Part shown: positions 44,912-56,806 of the stretch, piece by piece
How positions within the stretch are numbered: the stretch's first letter is position 1
Layout of the letters: each line of letters opens with the position of its first letter
Source: Adenophora triphylla var. japonica
Lineage: Eukaryota; Streptophyta; Magnoliopsida; Asterales; Campanulaceae
Length of the DNA stretch: 64,000 nucleotides
Assembly: GCA_022495995.1 (NCBI GenBank)
Contig: JAFEMH010001470.1
Location: 372,001-436,000 of the forward strand
Direction of reading: 5' to 3'
Position numbers and translations under genes: made by a program
The notes under the pieces: generated by a model
Told to the model about the DNA's origin: nothing
The model's input: the letters and a program-made list of their open reading frames with translations, nothing else
Database searches by the model: none

Positions 44912-47567
44912 TGTGACGACCCCAACCCTAGGCACTAAATTTAAATATCTTATTATATGCTTTTAATGATTATGATAGCTTTATGTGTTCAATTTTGTCT
45001 TTAGATTCTTAATTTAAGATAAATTGGATGAGAAGTAAATTTAGAATCTTTTGAGAAATTATTGAGTATTAAATAAAGAAACTTGGGGAAATAATAAAAA
45101 TGGAAATATGATAAATAGTACAAGGAGGTTATTTGGGTAGGATGAATTAATTGGATAAGGATTTATTTTATTTTAAAAAGTGGTGAAAGCCTCTAGATTT
45201 AGAAGAGGGGGGCCAATTCCCTCTTCATTCCAAATCCTTGCCAAGTGTTCCCCTCCCCATTCATCCTCCACTCTACCCCCCTTTAACCCCTCACTCTTAC
45301 TCCCTTCTCCCTCCTTCATTTTTTTTTACTCCATACTTCTCCTAGCAAGACATAGAAAAACTCCATGGAAGCTCTCAACCCATTTTCTTGAAGCCAAGCC
45401 ATTCCTCCACCATTTTCAAGTTCAAGAGTGTTTTTGAAGTGGGATCATCTAGGGGAATCCATCAAGTTAGAAAGATCACCTTCCATTATAAAACCCTAAG
45501 GTGAGTTGTTATGATTTCCTTCTCCTACTTGTTCATAAGTTCTTTACATGTTGTTCTTGTTCTTGTGATGTTGATTTCATGCCTTGGAAACCTTAATGGA
45601 AGTTGGATGATTGAAAAATGAAATTAGTTGAAGTTAGGGTTCAAGGAAGACAATCTAAATGGTTGAAATGGGTGGAATTTGTAGTAATAATCAATCTAGG
45701 GTTACTTGGGTTTGGGTTTACTTGTTTGGAGTGAGACTTGGTAAAGCTAAGGTTCCCTTTGGTGTTCTTGTGATAGGCATGGTATAAGGAAAGGAAGACT
45801 AGGGTCAAAATGGGTAAAAATCTGAAAATGGGCTGGAGGAAGGCTTGGGCGGTCGCCCATGGGGGCTTGGGCGGCCGCCCATCACGGCAGAATTCATATT
45901 GGCTTTAAAGTCCACTTGGGCGGTCGCCCAAGTGGTTAGGGCGGTCGCCCATGTTGGCAGATTTTGGCCCAGTTCCCTGTTTCGCTGAATTTTCACTAGT
46001 AACCTCCTAGTATGATCCTTAACCAAAATAAAGTTTGGAATCTAACCTTTCCGGATATGAATTAATCCTTTTAACCTAGGTTATACTTAGAACAATTGTA
46101 TCACTTAATGACACCTTAATTGAGTTACTATGGAACTACGGAAGCACGTTAAGTCGAAATCAGTAATTGTTTGAAAATCTTATTTGGCCTTATCAAATGT
46201 AACTTCGACTTGATAAATCTAACATGAATTCCTATAAAGACCTTGTAATATAGAATATTGTCCGGAAATTGGTTATTAAGCTTGATTCGTACTTCACCAG
46301 TGTAGTTCAAACTTGGGAGGTAGATCATAAACTCTTATTGAGGTTATCCGAAGTTGTGTAATGACTACGTAGGAATTGTTTATGATATGTTGTTTTATTG
46401 CTTATTCCCTTTTGTGGATTATTTAGCATGTTATTATATTATCCCAAGTGTGGATTTAATTATCGTATGGTTATATGATATCCCAATGTGTGGATATGCT
46501 TATTATGTGGTTGCTCGGTTATTCAATCTGTGAATTTATTGTTATCATTCATATTTATTGATGATACTATGCATAGTGTATTAAATGGTTGTGGCACTAT
46601 GAAATTGATGAGCATGAGTATATATTACCATGTTGTTATATGATTATCCCTTGTTGTGGATTTATTTCAAGTATCTATTATGTGCTTGAACGTGTTTACA
46701 TTCAGGGGGTATAATGGAATTCAATCAATTACTGATTTGTTCTATAAGTGATTGAAGGTTCATTATACCTGTGACCTTACCCTCTCGTGGCCACAGAGTG
46801 GGCGTGCAAGCTTTTATTGACCCAAAAGGCTTTACATACTGCTGCGATTGGAGATTAGGGGGAATGCTTCTGTATTAAGCCTAAAGCTTTACAGTAGCGA
46901 TATTATTGTTGGATACTCTATTATAGGTATCTTTTCTTATATGGATCTCTGGAGTATGAGTCCTATAAGAGGTGAATGTGCTGGAGGCAATTCACCAAAG
47001 AGTGGAGTTTTACTCCCACGTTGTACGACTTATTGTTCAGACGGAAAAAGGTAAAATGAGGTAACGTAAGGTGTTTACCGCTTCTATAATGTGTTATGTG
47101 CTACCATGCTATGTGTTGCATCTTATATGGCATATTGCTGCATTCATAATAGCTTGCTGAGATTTATTCTCACCCCTCTCCCTTTACTGTTTTTAGATTC
47201 CGAGACAGGTGGACCAGCCAAGTAAGGGCGGTGAGGAGTTTGGAAGTTATATTGTGAGAATTGTCGAGGTATGATTAGGTTGGTATAGAAAGTGTGCTTT
47301 GGTATAATTCAATTACGGAATTGTATTTATAAATCTTCATTTTATGTTATAACCGAGGCCTTTTTGTAACTAAACAGTTTCTTACTTTCTAAGTTGGTCA
47401 ATTATTTCTCCATTGTGAAAAGGTGTAGATTTATTTTTAAATGGTTATAATAATTGTATTTAAATTTTGAAAGTTAAATAAAAGTTTTAAAAGATTAGGA
47501 AAAATTGGGTTAGCTTGAGGATGCTCCAGCTTGGGACACGTGTAGGTTCCGGGTCGGGGTCCTCACA
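44912..47567 (+). repeat. 3' LTR of the Tekay element
   Basis: 2656 bp, the same ends and palindromes as the 5' LTR (palindromes at 45847, 45869, 45918, 45939). Differences from the 5' LTR are scattered substitutions and a few one- to four-base indels, clustered near 46780-46820 and 47150-47270. Confidence 0.95.
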
Positions 47568-47572
47568 ATTAA

Positions 47573-48005
47573 CACCCGCCAGGGATATAAATTTCGAGCA
47601 CCTCTTGCATTTGGCCTTTGTTTCACCCTTAACAATTACCAAATTATATAAATGGGCATACTTGGACACTCTAGGTTGTTCCTTTGCCTTACCCTTACCC
47701 TTACTCCTTACCCCGCTAGGTGCACTACCCGAGGCAACATCGTTAGTAGGTGTATCTGGAATTGTGCAAGTTTCGTGGGTGTCTTGTACATCGTTATCGT
47801 CATCTTCATCCTCCTCCTCACCCTCATCTATGTCTTGTATGTGATGATAGGTTCTAAATGTATAATTTGTTTTGAGCTCATTCATCCGATCCAGAGTCAA
47901 ATTCGGAGTATAGCCGGGAAATTGAGGGGTGTTGATTGGGTTTGAGTATTGATTAATCAGATCAAACATAATTTGATCATTATGGTGTAAAAGTGAATTA
48001 TACAT
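47573..48005 (-). pseudogene. hAT transposase N-terminus with half a BED zinc finger
   Basis: A 144-codon minus-strand segment from Met at 48005. It has an acidic linker (EGEEEDEDDDNDVQ), a basic stretch (RSKGKGKAKE), then YAHLYNLVIVKGETKAKCKRCSK, the first half of a BED finger with its two Cys. The second half, with the His pair (HVKRHIDKH), is on the other side of the retrotransposon at 38580-38625. Removing the insert and one ATTAA copy gives one frame of 593 codons. The residues read after 47573 toward 47487 are retrotransposon LTR. Confidence 0.88.
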
Positions 48006-48793
48006 TGGTCCTAAATTTTGATAGGGTACATTTTGTGGGATTTGATTTTGGGATGTGGGGTTGAGATATGCAAATATATCATTAACTAGATCTTACATGA
48101 TAACTAACAATTAAAATTACCTAGCAATTAAAATTAAAAATGCAGCACTTAAAAAAATATTTTTTGAATTTTCGAAAATTTATAAAGATTAAATACTTTT
48201 GACAATAATTTACTAGCAATAAAAGTAAACAATTATATTTTTTGTAACTTTCGGAATAGATGTAATCACAAAGATTAATTATTTAATACAATAATTAACT
48301 AGCAAGATATGCAAATATACATTTATTTATTTTTTTTGGATTTTTTGAAATTTATGAAGATTAAAAAAAAATTAAATAATTAACACAATATTTAACTAGC
48401 GAGTAAACAATTAAATATTTTTTAAAAAAAATTAACTTCAACTCTTAATATGGCTGTTGGGAGGGGTGAATATGTCCCAAAAAATAAAAATCAGATAAAT
48501 GAGCTGTTATAAAAAGTTTGGACAAAAATACCCCTCAAACAGATTTATTAACTGATATATTTGAGGACATTATAAACATTTACAAAAAAAGGGATAAACG
48601 GGCCACAGACCCAACGTATCTTTTAATCCGCGGGCCAAAGCTCGATCCGTCACAATGTGGTATGTCCAAGCCCGTCCCGTTCCTTATGCGGGCCGGCCCA
48701 CGGGCCTAAGGGCACGGGCTCAACGGGCCACGAACCACAGGCTTGACGGCTTTCCGCGGGCTTAAGCCCAAATTGGCTATCTCCACCTTGAAC

Positions 48794-49582
48794 ACGATAG
48801 CACGATCCCATCATTATTGTCTTCTTTATCTATATTTATTAAAAAACTACAAACTTACAAAATGAATACGATAGAGATCATCAAATAATTGTTGTTTGTA
48901 ATCTCAATATTGAAAAAAACAAGATAATTGGGCCGAAGTGGGTTAATTATTGGGCTGAGAGGCCAAATATTTTAACCGTAGTAAAGAGTAGTTCCAAGTT
49001 CAAAAGAAAGCCAATATATAAAGGTAGTGTAGATAAAATATTCGCATGACGGCCCAAAGTTAAAAGTGGGCTTTCTTTGTGTTAAAATTTATAAGCATGG
49101 AATTTTATCTACACCACTTTCTTTTTACTGTGGAGATTTTTTTTTATATAAAAAATGGATTTCTATTAATGAATGACTTAATATAATATAAAAGTAAAAT
49201 TTGAAAGTGTAAAAAATTGCAATCGATGAAATTTAAGGCCCTGAACTCACTTATGAAAATGAACATCAAATCAAATTTCGTTTGATTTAGAGCTTTTTGG
49301 TTACCGTATCATACGTGAAGATAAATTATCCACATGCCTAACAATTTTTTTATTACTTCTTATATATGTATCGCATTATATATTAATAGAGAATCAATAA
49401 ATGACAATGACAACGAAATAATGTTAGTCTTGATAATAAGTTATAATTGTCCAATCATTAATTAGAGGTATACAATAGTTACAAATATAGTGCAAAGGAT
49501 TTTGTCTCCTATAGAAATGGGCAAACTATAGAATAGAATGATTGAAATTTGTTGGTGTCACTAACATACTCAATGCAAAATA
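48794..49582. other. Gene-free stretch with an inverted repeat
   Basis: No gene is seen. AAAGGTAGTGTAGATAAAAT near 49020-49039 pairs with ATTTTATCTACACCACTTT near 49111-49129 (one mismatch plus one wobble), enclosing about 70 bp. It could be a small MITE or a hairpin RNA; no further support. Confidence 0.45.
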
Positions 49583-50058
49583 TGTTGGAACATTAACGAT
49601 CCATTAACCATGAACCGACTCACAACTAGATTAAGAAGAGAAGGAGAAGAAAAAGAAGAATAATACGGAAGCGTGTACCTTGTGATTCCATGATTGTGTT
49701 CTTGATCTTGTTCTTGAATAAATGAGAAAGTAGGGAAGAGTAGATCTTCTAAATGATAAGTGCCCTTAATCTCTTTAATCTTCAATTACTTAGGAAGAGT
49801 TTTGACTGAATGAGAAATGATGTAACTAGTAGATTCATAGGCTTGATGGATAGGCCTTTATATAGGAATCCAAGGGGCACTTCATTTAGGGACTACACCC
49901 TTTCATAAAGATGATGGTGTGAAGTTACCATTATGCCCATCATTTAATGGTACTTACACCTAATGGAATTCTACACATTTTGTCTATACTTTAACATTAT
50001 TAAATAATTATAACAAATGGAATTAAATAACACATATTAATTAATCCATGTTCTAACA
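49583..50058 (-). repeat. 3' LTR of the copia element
   Basis: 476 bp; on the minus strand starts TGTTAGAACATGG and ends ATGTTCCAACA. The purine-rich AAGTGGGAGAT adjacent at 50059-50070 is the polypurine tract. A TATATAGG motif near 49860 may be the minus-strand TATA region. Confidence 0.95.
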
Positions 50059-50399
50059 ATCTCCCACTTGGATTAATATTAATATGTATCTTTTACTAAA
50101 TAAATTCCTTAATCATTTATAACATGAATGACAACCCTTATGTGCACGTTTATTGTCATCCAACACAATCCCGTCCATTAGTCTTATAAGTATAGGGACT
50201 AAAGGGGCAGTCGTTGTAATTGATTCGCAACTAAACCCACATTAATCACATATATATATCCAACTAAACAACATAGATTAAGTATAGATATGTAGCATGG
50301 AATATTAATGAATATATATGAAGAACTTATATATATATTCTCCAACTAGTCCTACTCAACCAAATGAGATCAATATAAATAAAAACAACACAAAGAAAT

Positions 50400-51000
50400 A
50401 GAAAACAACACAAACTCCCACTGATTTAAGCATTATCAAAATTGTTTCACCCATATGAGCAGTATGCTCGTGAAACATCAAAAGAGATTACGCTTTACAA
50501 AATGGATCCAATAACATGGAGTTTGATCCTATAAGTTGTATATCTATTTGTTTATTTTATACTTATTTCTCTTCAACAAGAGATATAACCTTATGATGTC
50601 TTTCGACATCTTTGCATCCACTAAAACATAATCGGAATACTTAATGATCTCAAAATGATCCGATTTATATACATAAGCATGTAGTTTAATGTTTTATAGG
50701 TACTTCATCATTCTTTTGGATGCGACTTAATGTTCTTCTTTCCGAATTGCTTTGGTATTGACCAAGCATTCAATAATAAATGCAAGGTTTGTACGAGTAC
50801 AGACTTGTGCATACATTAAGCTTCCTACTACCGGTGCATAAGGGATATTTTCCATATACTTGGATTCAAAATTATTTTTAGGACATTGCTTTAGGCGAAT
50901 TTATCTCCCTTAGAGACAGGGGTGTCATGTGGTTTACAATTTTCCATGCTAAACCTTTGTAATACCTTCTCTATATAGCTCTTTTGTGATAATCCCAAAA
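50400..51000 (-). pseudogene. copia RNase H region remnant
   Basis: Short minus-strand blocks near 50690-50830 resemble the segment linking reverse transcriptase and RNase H (a CxICTRTNLAF-type block for the usual QVCTRPDLAF, and AxVASKRMMKYL for AAKRxLRYL). Heavily broken. Confidence 0.55.
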
Positions 51001-51135
51001 TACCTCGTGAATGATCACGATGAATTTGAATTCCCAATACAAAAGATGCCTTACCAAGATCTTTCATCTCAAATTTGTTTGAGAAATTTCTTAGTTTTTA
51101 GAAGGTCCTTGTCATTACTAGCAAGAAAATATCAT

Positions 51136-51971
51136 TCAAATATCATCCACATATAAGACCAAAATAATAAATCTACTCCCACTGAACTTATGGTACACAC
51201 AATCTTCACCAAGATTCATTTCAAAGCCAAATGAAAGAATAACTTGGTTAAATTTTAAGTACCATTGACGAGATGCTTGCTTAAGCCCATAAATGGATTT
51301 CTTAAGTTTACAAACCAGTTGACTAGTTTGATCCGAATTAGTCACCATTTCGGTTTCTTCATATAGATAGTTTCCTCAATGTTGCCATTGAAAAAAAACT
51401 GTCTTAACATCCATTTGATGAAGCTCAAGATCATAATGTGCCACTAATGCCATAATGATCATAAAAGAGGTTTTAGAAGATATCGGAAAAATGTTTCTTT
51501 ATAATCAATGCTTTCCTTTTGAGTAAATCCATTAGCAACAAGACGTGCATTATATCTTTCCATATTACCTTGCTAATCCCTATTGGTTTTAAATATCAAT
51601 TTATAACCAATAGGTTTTACACCTTCAGGTAATGGGACAAGATCCCAAATGTCATTGTCTTTTATTGATTTTAACTCCTCATTAATGGCATTGATCCACT
51701 TATGAGAATTAGAACTATTAATGGCTTCATGGAAGGTGATTAGATCATCTCCCACTAAACCTAAGGTGTCCTCATTCTCCGCAAGATACATATCATAAAT
51801 ATCCGAAATAGAACTTCTTCTTTCTCTAGTAGATCTTCTTAAGGGCACCGGTTCATCCTCATTTTGAGGTTGTTGAATTTCATTATGTCCAACATTCTCA
51901 TGTTGTCCGTTATTTACGGGAGTCTTTATATTATTTTGAATTGTATGTTCTTTGTTGAATTTCAGGTACAA
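51136..51971 (-). pseudogene. copia reverse transcriptase, broken
   Basis: The minus-strand frame 51573-51971 has the linker PLRRSTRERR, then EAINSSNSHKWINAINEELKSI and DIWDLVPLPEGVKPIGYKLIFK. The frame 51136-51348 has KLKKSIYGLKQASRQWYLKF and ends with VLYVDDI, the catalytic Asp-Asp motif. A damaged segment of about 220 bp with stops separates the two, so no continuous enzyme is encoded. Confidence 0.9.
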
Positions 51972-52099
51972 TTACTTGATTTCCAACAGGAACTAAAGTT
52001 TGAGGAATAAAGAGTGGTTCCTCTAACTCTTCAAATTCAAAATCATTACTATTTCTCCCACTAAATTCAACATCCTTAAGGAACCTAACATTGTCGATC

Positions 52100-53143
52100 T
52101 CGAAAAAGTTCTAGTTTTCGGGTCATAAAATTTATATCCCCTATATCTCTCGGCATACCCTACAAAATAGCTACTAACAGTATTTATGTCCAGTTTGCCC
52201 TCATTAGGCCTATAAGGTCTAGCTTCTGCTGGACACCCCCATACATGAAGATGATTTAAGGACGGTTTCTTATTCGTCCATAACTCATAAGGGGTTTTGT
52301 CGGTAGATTTTTGAAGGTGCTCTATTGAGAATATAAGCTGCGGTATTTAATGTTTCGCCCATAATGAGCGAGGTAAAGAAGTACAAGAAAACATACTTCT
52401 TACCATATCCTTAAGGATTTAAGTCTCTCCAATATACTATGCTAGGTTTACCCAGATGGTGTAGTGAGGACAATCCTACACTCTTCAAAATAGCGAATAT
52501 AAAGGACCCGGACGTTATTCACCCAATACGTTATACCGTCCGTAGTTTTCACTACCATGATCGGATTTAACGTTCTTAATAGTCTTTCTTATGCCTTAAA
52601 AGACTTGAAAACGACCAATGATTGAAACTTTACATGAAGAAAATAATGTATCCATAACGAGAGTAATCATCCATGAACGTAATGAAATATTGTTGACCAT
52701 TCCATGAATGGCTAATGAATGGTCCACAAATGTCCATATAAATTAGTTCCAAGACGTTTGATACTCTCAAAATTCTATTTCCTTTAATGTTTGTAAATTT
52801 ATTCTTTAAAACACTTTAACGCAAAAGTTTTATCCTAGTATCAAGTTGTTTTTAGAATTCCCTCCGACATAAGCTTTAACAATTCTCCCTTTGGAGATAT
52901 GACCCAAACGCCTATGCCATAAAATACAAGAATTTTCACTTGATAACTTTTGCTTAGTGCCTTTAGTTTTGGTTTCATTATTATGGGACTCATTAATAGT
53001 ATTTCTTGTTTGAAGTAAATAAAATTGTCATTGTTAAGATAAAGTACTAATACCGACAACCTCGGAATTGAAAATAAGATCACATTTATTATTACCAAAT
53101 GAACAGAATAACCTTCCCGATCTAATACCGTGATCGATATCAA
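52100..53143 (-). pseudogene. copia integrase region, broken
   Basis: The frame at 52841-53143 is the degraded pre-integrase zinc-finger segment (ILVFYGIGVWVISPKGE where family members have a WHRRLGHIS-type block). Further on, near 52640-52760, the minus strand encodes LELIYMDICGPF and QQYFITFMDDYSRYGY, the first part of the integrase core with its catalytic Asp. Stops and frameshifts follow. Confidence 0.75.
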
Positions 53144-53355
53144 ATTCCGCCTAAATGACGGTACATAATAAATGTATTATTTAATACAAAATAATAGCCA
53201 GCACTTAACAAAAATCCCTATGCCTATAACTTCAACCGGATTTCCAGCTTCCATATAGATGTATTTCTCATCTTCACTGGGGATTCGGTAATTCAGGCAA
53301 CCCTGCATACATGAACTAATGTGAGTTGTTGAACCAAATACAACCACTATGTATA

Positions 53356-54189
53356 TTAAGGAATTGAAACCAAATTTGCCTTAGTACAAACAAGACCAAA
53401 TGACATACCATCCTGAATTCGCCATTTGCGATACTTATGGTAGTCGTTCTTCATGCGAGTAAGGTCCTTGCAAAAGAAGCATTTCTTGACTTTATGATCC
53501 TTAAATGATCCCTTATGCTTCTTACTTGCAACCGCAATTTCCTTCCCTCTTCTCTTAATCCCACGAGAAGAAGTAAATGCTGAGTGAGTACTTTCTAATT
53601 TAAGATATTTCATCCTATCTTCCTCTAATGTCATATGTGAAAGTAATCCATTAATATTCCACTTGTACTTTCGACATTTATAGGTCACCTCAAAAGGACC
53701 AAATTGAGGAGGAAGATAGATCAAAACTAAGTGCACGAGCAAATCTTCCGAAATCTCTAACTTAAGTGCCTTTAGTTTGATCGAAAGATGAAATAATTCA
53801 ATAATGTACTCCCTAAGATTTTCTTCACCCTTGTATCGAATGGAAACAAGTTTCCACAAGAATTCAAGAAAAAACTCAGCATTTTCGATTTCAGAGACAT
53901 TGTCCAAAAATGTCTCTGAAACTGCATTTTCCATGATCATTAGACTCACGCGGTTGGACCGTTCCCATTGCTCAACATTTTTCCGTTCTATAACGGTATT
54001 TCCTTTAGAGAGAGCAGCGGGACTTGATTCCCCAAATGCGTGATCGATGTCCATATTGCCTAAGATCATCGTTATATTATTTTTCCAAGTTTTAAGTTTA
54101 GTCCCAGTAAGCAAAGGTGCATCATTTATAGCAGTAGTTACGGATGAAGCATTAATCAAATCTGAAGGAGAAGAACAAGAATGAAACAA
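53356..54189 (-). pseudogene. copia gag with altered zinc knuckle
   Basis: A 277-codon open frame in the copia gag position: an N-terminal block LLTGTKLKTWKNNITMILG, the central region with YIIELFHLSIKLKAL and LPPQFGPFEVTYK, and a basic stretch before a CCHC-type motif. The knuckle reads CFFCKDLTRMKNDYHKY: the usual Gly-His and the last Cys are changed, so it should not bind RNA normally. Open but probably a defective or internally shortened gag. Confidence 0.85.
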
Positions 54190-55727
54190 AACATATATAA
54201 GAAACTACATAACGATTAATTATATCAAATGAATTCCATCAAAAATAAAAGATAATCAATATGACATCAAGACTAATCTTTGGATTGCGAATTGACTCAT
54301 AATTTGATTTATCTTAGGGTAAACAAATAGCTTAAACAATACACTTTAAATACTTGCCTTCCTTTGGGCCGGTTCAAGTATAGAAAATGTCCTAAAGTTT
54401 AAGGTACTTGTTTCCCGGTAATAAAGAATATAAACAATTCATTTTAAACACCCGCCTTCCTTTGGGATGGTTCACAGCATTTAAAATGACCAAACGTTTA
54501 GTTCAATTATTACCCCATGAATGTAAATACTTAGTCAACAACAAGGTCTCCTTTGGGAAACAAGCATGTTATCACATATCAATATTTACATTCATCTTTT
54601 AACAAGTTTGAATTTAATCAACAAGGTCTCCTTTGGGAAACAATCATGTTAATTTTGTCCAAAAATGTTAAGGATATAATTAATCGGAAACAAAAAGCCT
54701 TAAGGTAATTTCTGAAATTTTTAAATGGTAAAGAAATAAGCGAAATTTATTAATAAAAGATAATATCCTTTTGTTCTACCCGTCCATTCTTAAAGTTTAA
54801 TAACTCCAAGAACCACCGAAGCGCGACTGGTGTCCAGACATTATAATTTATTAATAAATTATCAAAATTTTTGGGCAACGAAAAGTCACCATTATACTCC
54901 TGTTATGAACAGCCACGGTCCATGAGTAAAGCAACGAAAAGTCACCAATTATACTCCCTTTTTATGAACAGCCATGGTCCAAGAGTAAAGCAATTAAAAG
55001 TCACCAATTAAAAGCCACTTAAAAGTCACCAATTAAAAGCCACGTCCAATTGATGAACAGCCATGATCCAAATAGAGAGAGCCATATTTTCAACACAGAT
55101 AATATTACTCTCTCCATCCCAATAAAGAATAACAATTGACTGAGTACACAAATTAATAATTATGCCCACATATAGTTATTAATCAACTGCCGGAAATAAT
55201 TATGCTAATTTTACTAATAGAAGCTGACACATTGTAATAATTATGCCCACATTTGGTGAAAAGTCACCAATTTATGTTTGAAAAATACCAAGCGCCGACA
55301 TTATTTTTAGCGAATAATGCTGTATGTTCTTGTTTCTGTACTTCAATCATTTGTTATTGTTCTACAATGAAAACTCAATAAAGAGTCATAATACCCAATT
55401 AGACTATCAATTCTTAACTTAATGGTGAATCAATATTCAACCAAAGCAAGTAGATCCGCATACTCACATCACATTTTTAAATGCGTGGCTATGCATTTGA
55501 ACAAACTCACAACGCATCAAATGATGGTGGCTATGTCCAAAATAGGATAATCTTACATTAAGAATTGAAAGCCTTGAGTAAACCAAAATCAGAAATAGAA
55601 TGAAGTTTATGAATATAATACTCTTAGACAAGATGAGTATCATGAACAAGAACAAAAACTAAATGAAATCATACAAGAATTAAAGCATAAGGCTTTATAA
55701 GAATTTCAAACTCAATCTAGTATATAA

Positions 55728-55745
55728 CCAGGCTCTGATACCAAT
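55728..55745 (-). other. Primer-binding site of the copia element
   Basis: On the minus strand TTGGTATCAGAGCCTGG directly follows the 5' LTR; it is the complement of the initiator tRNA-Met 3' end and sets the orientation. Confidence 0.9.
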
Positions 55746-56221
55746 TGTTGGAACATTAACGATCCATTAACCATGAACCGACTCACAACTAGATTAAGAA
55801 GAGAAGGAGAAGAAAAAGAAGAATAATACGGAAGCGTGTACCTTGTGATTCCATGATTGTGTTCTTGATCTTGTTCTTGAATAAATGAGAAAGTAGGGAA
55901 GAGTAGATCTTCTAAATGATAAGTGCCCTTAATCTCTTTAATCTTCAATTACTTAGGAAGAGTTTTGACTGAATGAGAAATGATGTAACTAGTAGATTCA
56001 TAGGCTTGATGGATAGGCCTTTATATAGGAATCCAAGGGGCACTTCATTTAGGGACTACACCCTTTCATAAAGATGATGGTGTGAAGTTACCATTATGCC
56101 CATCATTTAATGGTACTTACACCTAATGGAATTCTACACATTTTGTCTATACTTTAACATTATTAAATAATTATAACAAATGGAATTAAATAACACATAT
56201 TAATTAATCCATGTTCTAACA
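55746..56221 (-). repeat. 5' LTR of the copia element
   Basis: 476 bp; read base by base against 49583-50058 with no difference found. Confidence 0.95.
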
Positions 56222-56226
56222 AAATA

Positions 56227-56806
56227 CTCCATCAATCTCATTTTCAAGCTTCATCTTTTGCCAAAATGGGTACTCCCTTCATCCCAAGAAAAGTGTCGCC
56301 ATTTTAGGCTTGACACGCAAATTAAGAAAAAAAATGAAAAGAAAAAATATTGTGAGTGTAATTTGAAAAGAGGAGAGAGAATTAGTAGAGGAAATAATAA
56401 ATTTAAAAAGTGTTGTGAGTGTAATAGTATTTTAGGAGAGAAAATGAGTGGAGGGAATAGTGAGTGGGTGTAATAGAATATTAATAAAATATTTCCATTT
56501 TAAGAAAGGTGACGCTTCAAACGGGACGCCATTTTGGGTAAAAAGTGACGGATTTCCTGGGACGGAGGGAGTATTTCGTTAAAAATTTCACCTTTCCTAA
56601 AATGACAAAAAAAAAACTACTATTTCACTCACTCATTCTCTTTCCTATTTCACTTTTATACTCACAACACTTTTCAAATTTACTATTCCCTCCATTCATT
56701 CTCTCTCCTATTTTACTTTTACATTTACTACATTTTCTCCACTTACCTTTTTTCTTAATTTGCATGATTTCTCAAAAGGATAAAGTATGAAATGGGGCGA
56801 AGGGAG
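56227..56806. mobile_element. Stowaway-like MITE D (outer, diverged)
   Basis: The left end CTCCATCAATCTCATTTTC after TA and the right end (reverse complement CTCCCTTCGCCCCATTTC) form diverged inverted repeats. The right TA is altered. MITE E is nested inside, and the copia element inserted at its left edge. Confidence 0.6.
56273..56571. mobile_element. Stowaway-like MITE E (nested in D)
   Basis: 299 bp, ends CTCCCTTCATCCCAAG and (reverse complement) CTCCCTCCGTCCCAGG, flanked by TA. Subterminal GTCGCCATTTTAG is also inverted on the right. It contains a 71-codon chance frame. Confidence 0.85.

Larger units (their letters stand above)
38626..47567 (+). mobile_element. Tekay/Del-type chromovirus, Ty3/gypsy, inside the hAT gene
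   Basis: 8.9 kb with 2.66-kb LTRs at both ends (TGTGACGACC...TCCTCACA) and a perfect 5-bp target duplication ATTAA (38621-38625, 47568-47572). The primer site matches initiator tRNA-Met (TGGTATCA after the 5' LTR), and a purine tract (AAGGGGGAGTGAG) precedes the 3' LTR. The internal region is only 3.6 kb and has no long open frame; recognisable gypsy pol fragments are degraded. LTRs are nearly identical (about 20-25 differences by eye), so insertion was recent. Confidence 0.93.
36009..48785 (-). mobile_element. hAT DNA transposon, interrupted by a Tekay retrotransposon
   Basis: Ends TGGAGGTGGCCAAACGGG (left) and TGGAGATAGCCAATTTGGG (right, reverse complement) form imperfect terminal inverted repeats. 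A perfect 8-bp target duplication CCTTGAAC flanks it at 36001-36008 and 48786-48793. Subterminal regions are rich in GGCCCG/CGGGCC. A BED-hAT transposase gene lies on the minus strand. Without the inserted retroelement (38626-47572) the transposon is about 3.8 kb, normal for the superfamily. Confidence 0.93.
49583..56221 (-). mobile_element. Ty1/copia LTR retrotransposon
   Basis: 6639 bp, transcribed on the minus strand, with two 476-bp LTRs (49583-50058, 55746-56221) that I read as identical and a 5-bp target duplication AAATA (49578-49582, 56222-56226). Minus-strand order is LTR, primer site, gag, integrase, reverse transcriptase, RNase H, LTR, the copia order. Genes are interrupted by frameshifts and stops, in contrast with the identical LTRs. 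Confidence 0.95.

Noticed and set aside
55100..55330. Stowaway end (CTCTCTCCATCCC) inside the copia leader
   Set aside because: Only one end is visible and it may belong to the element's own leader sequence.
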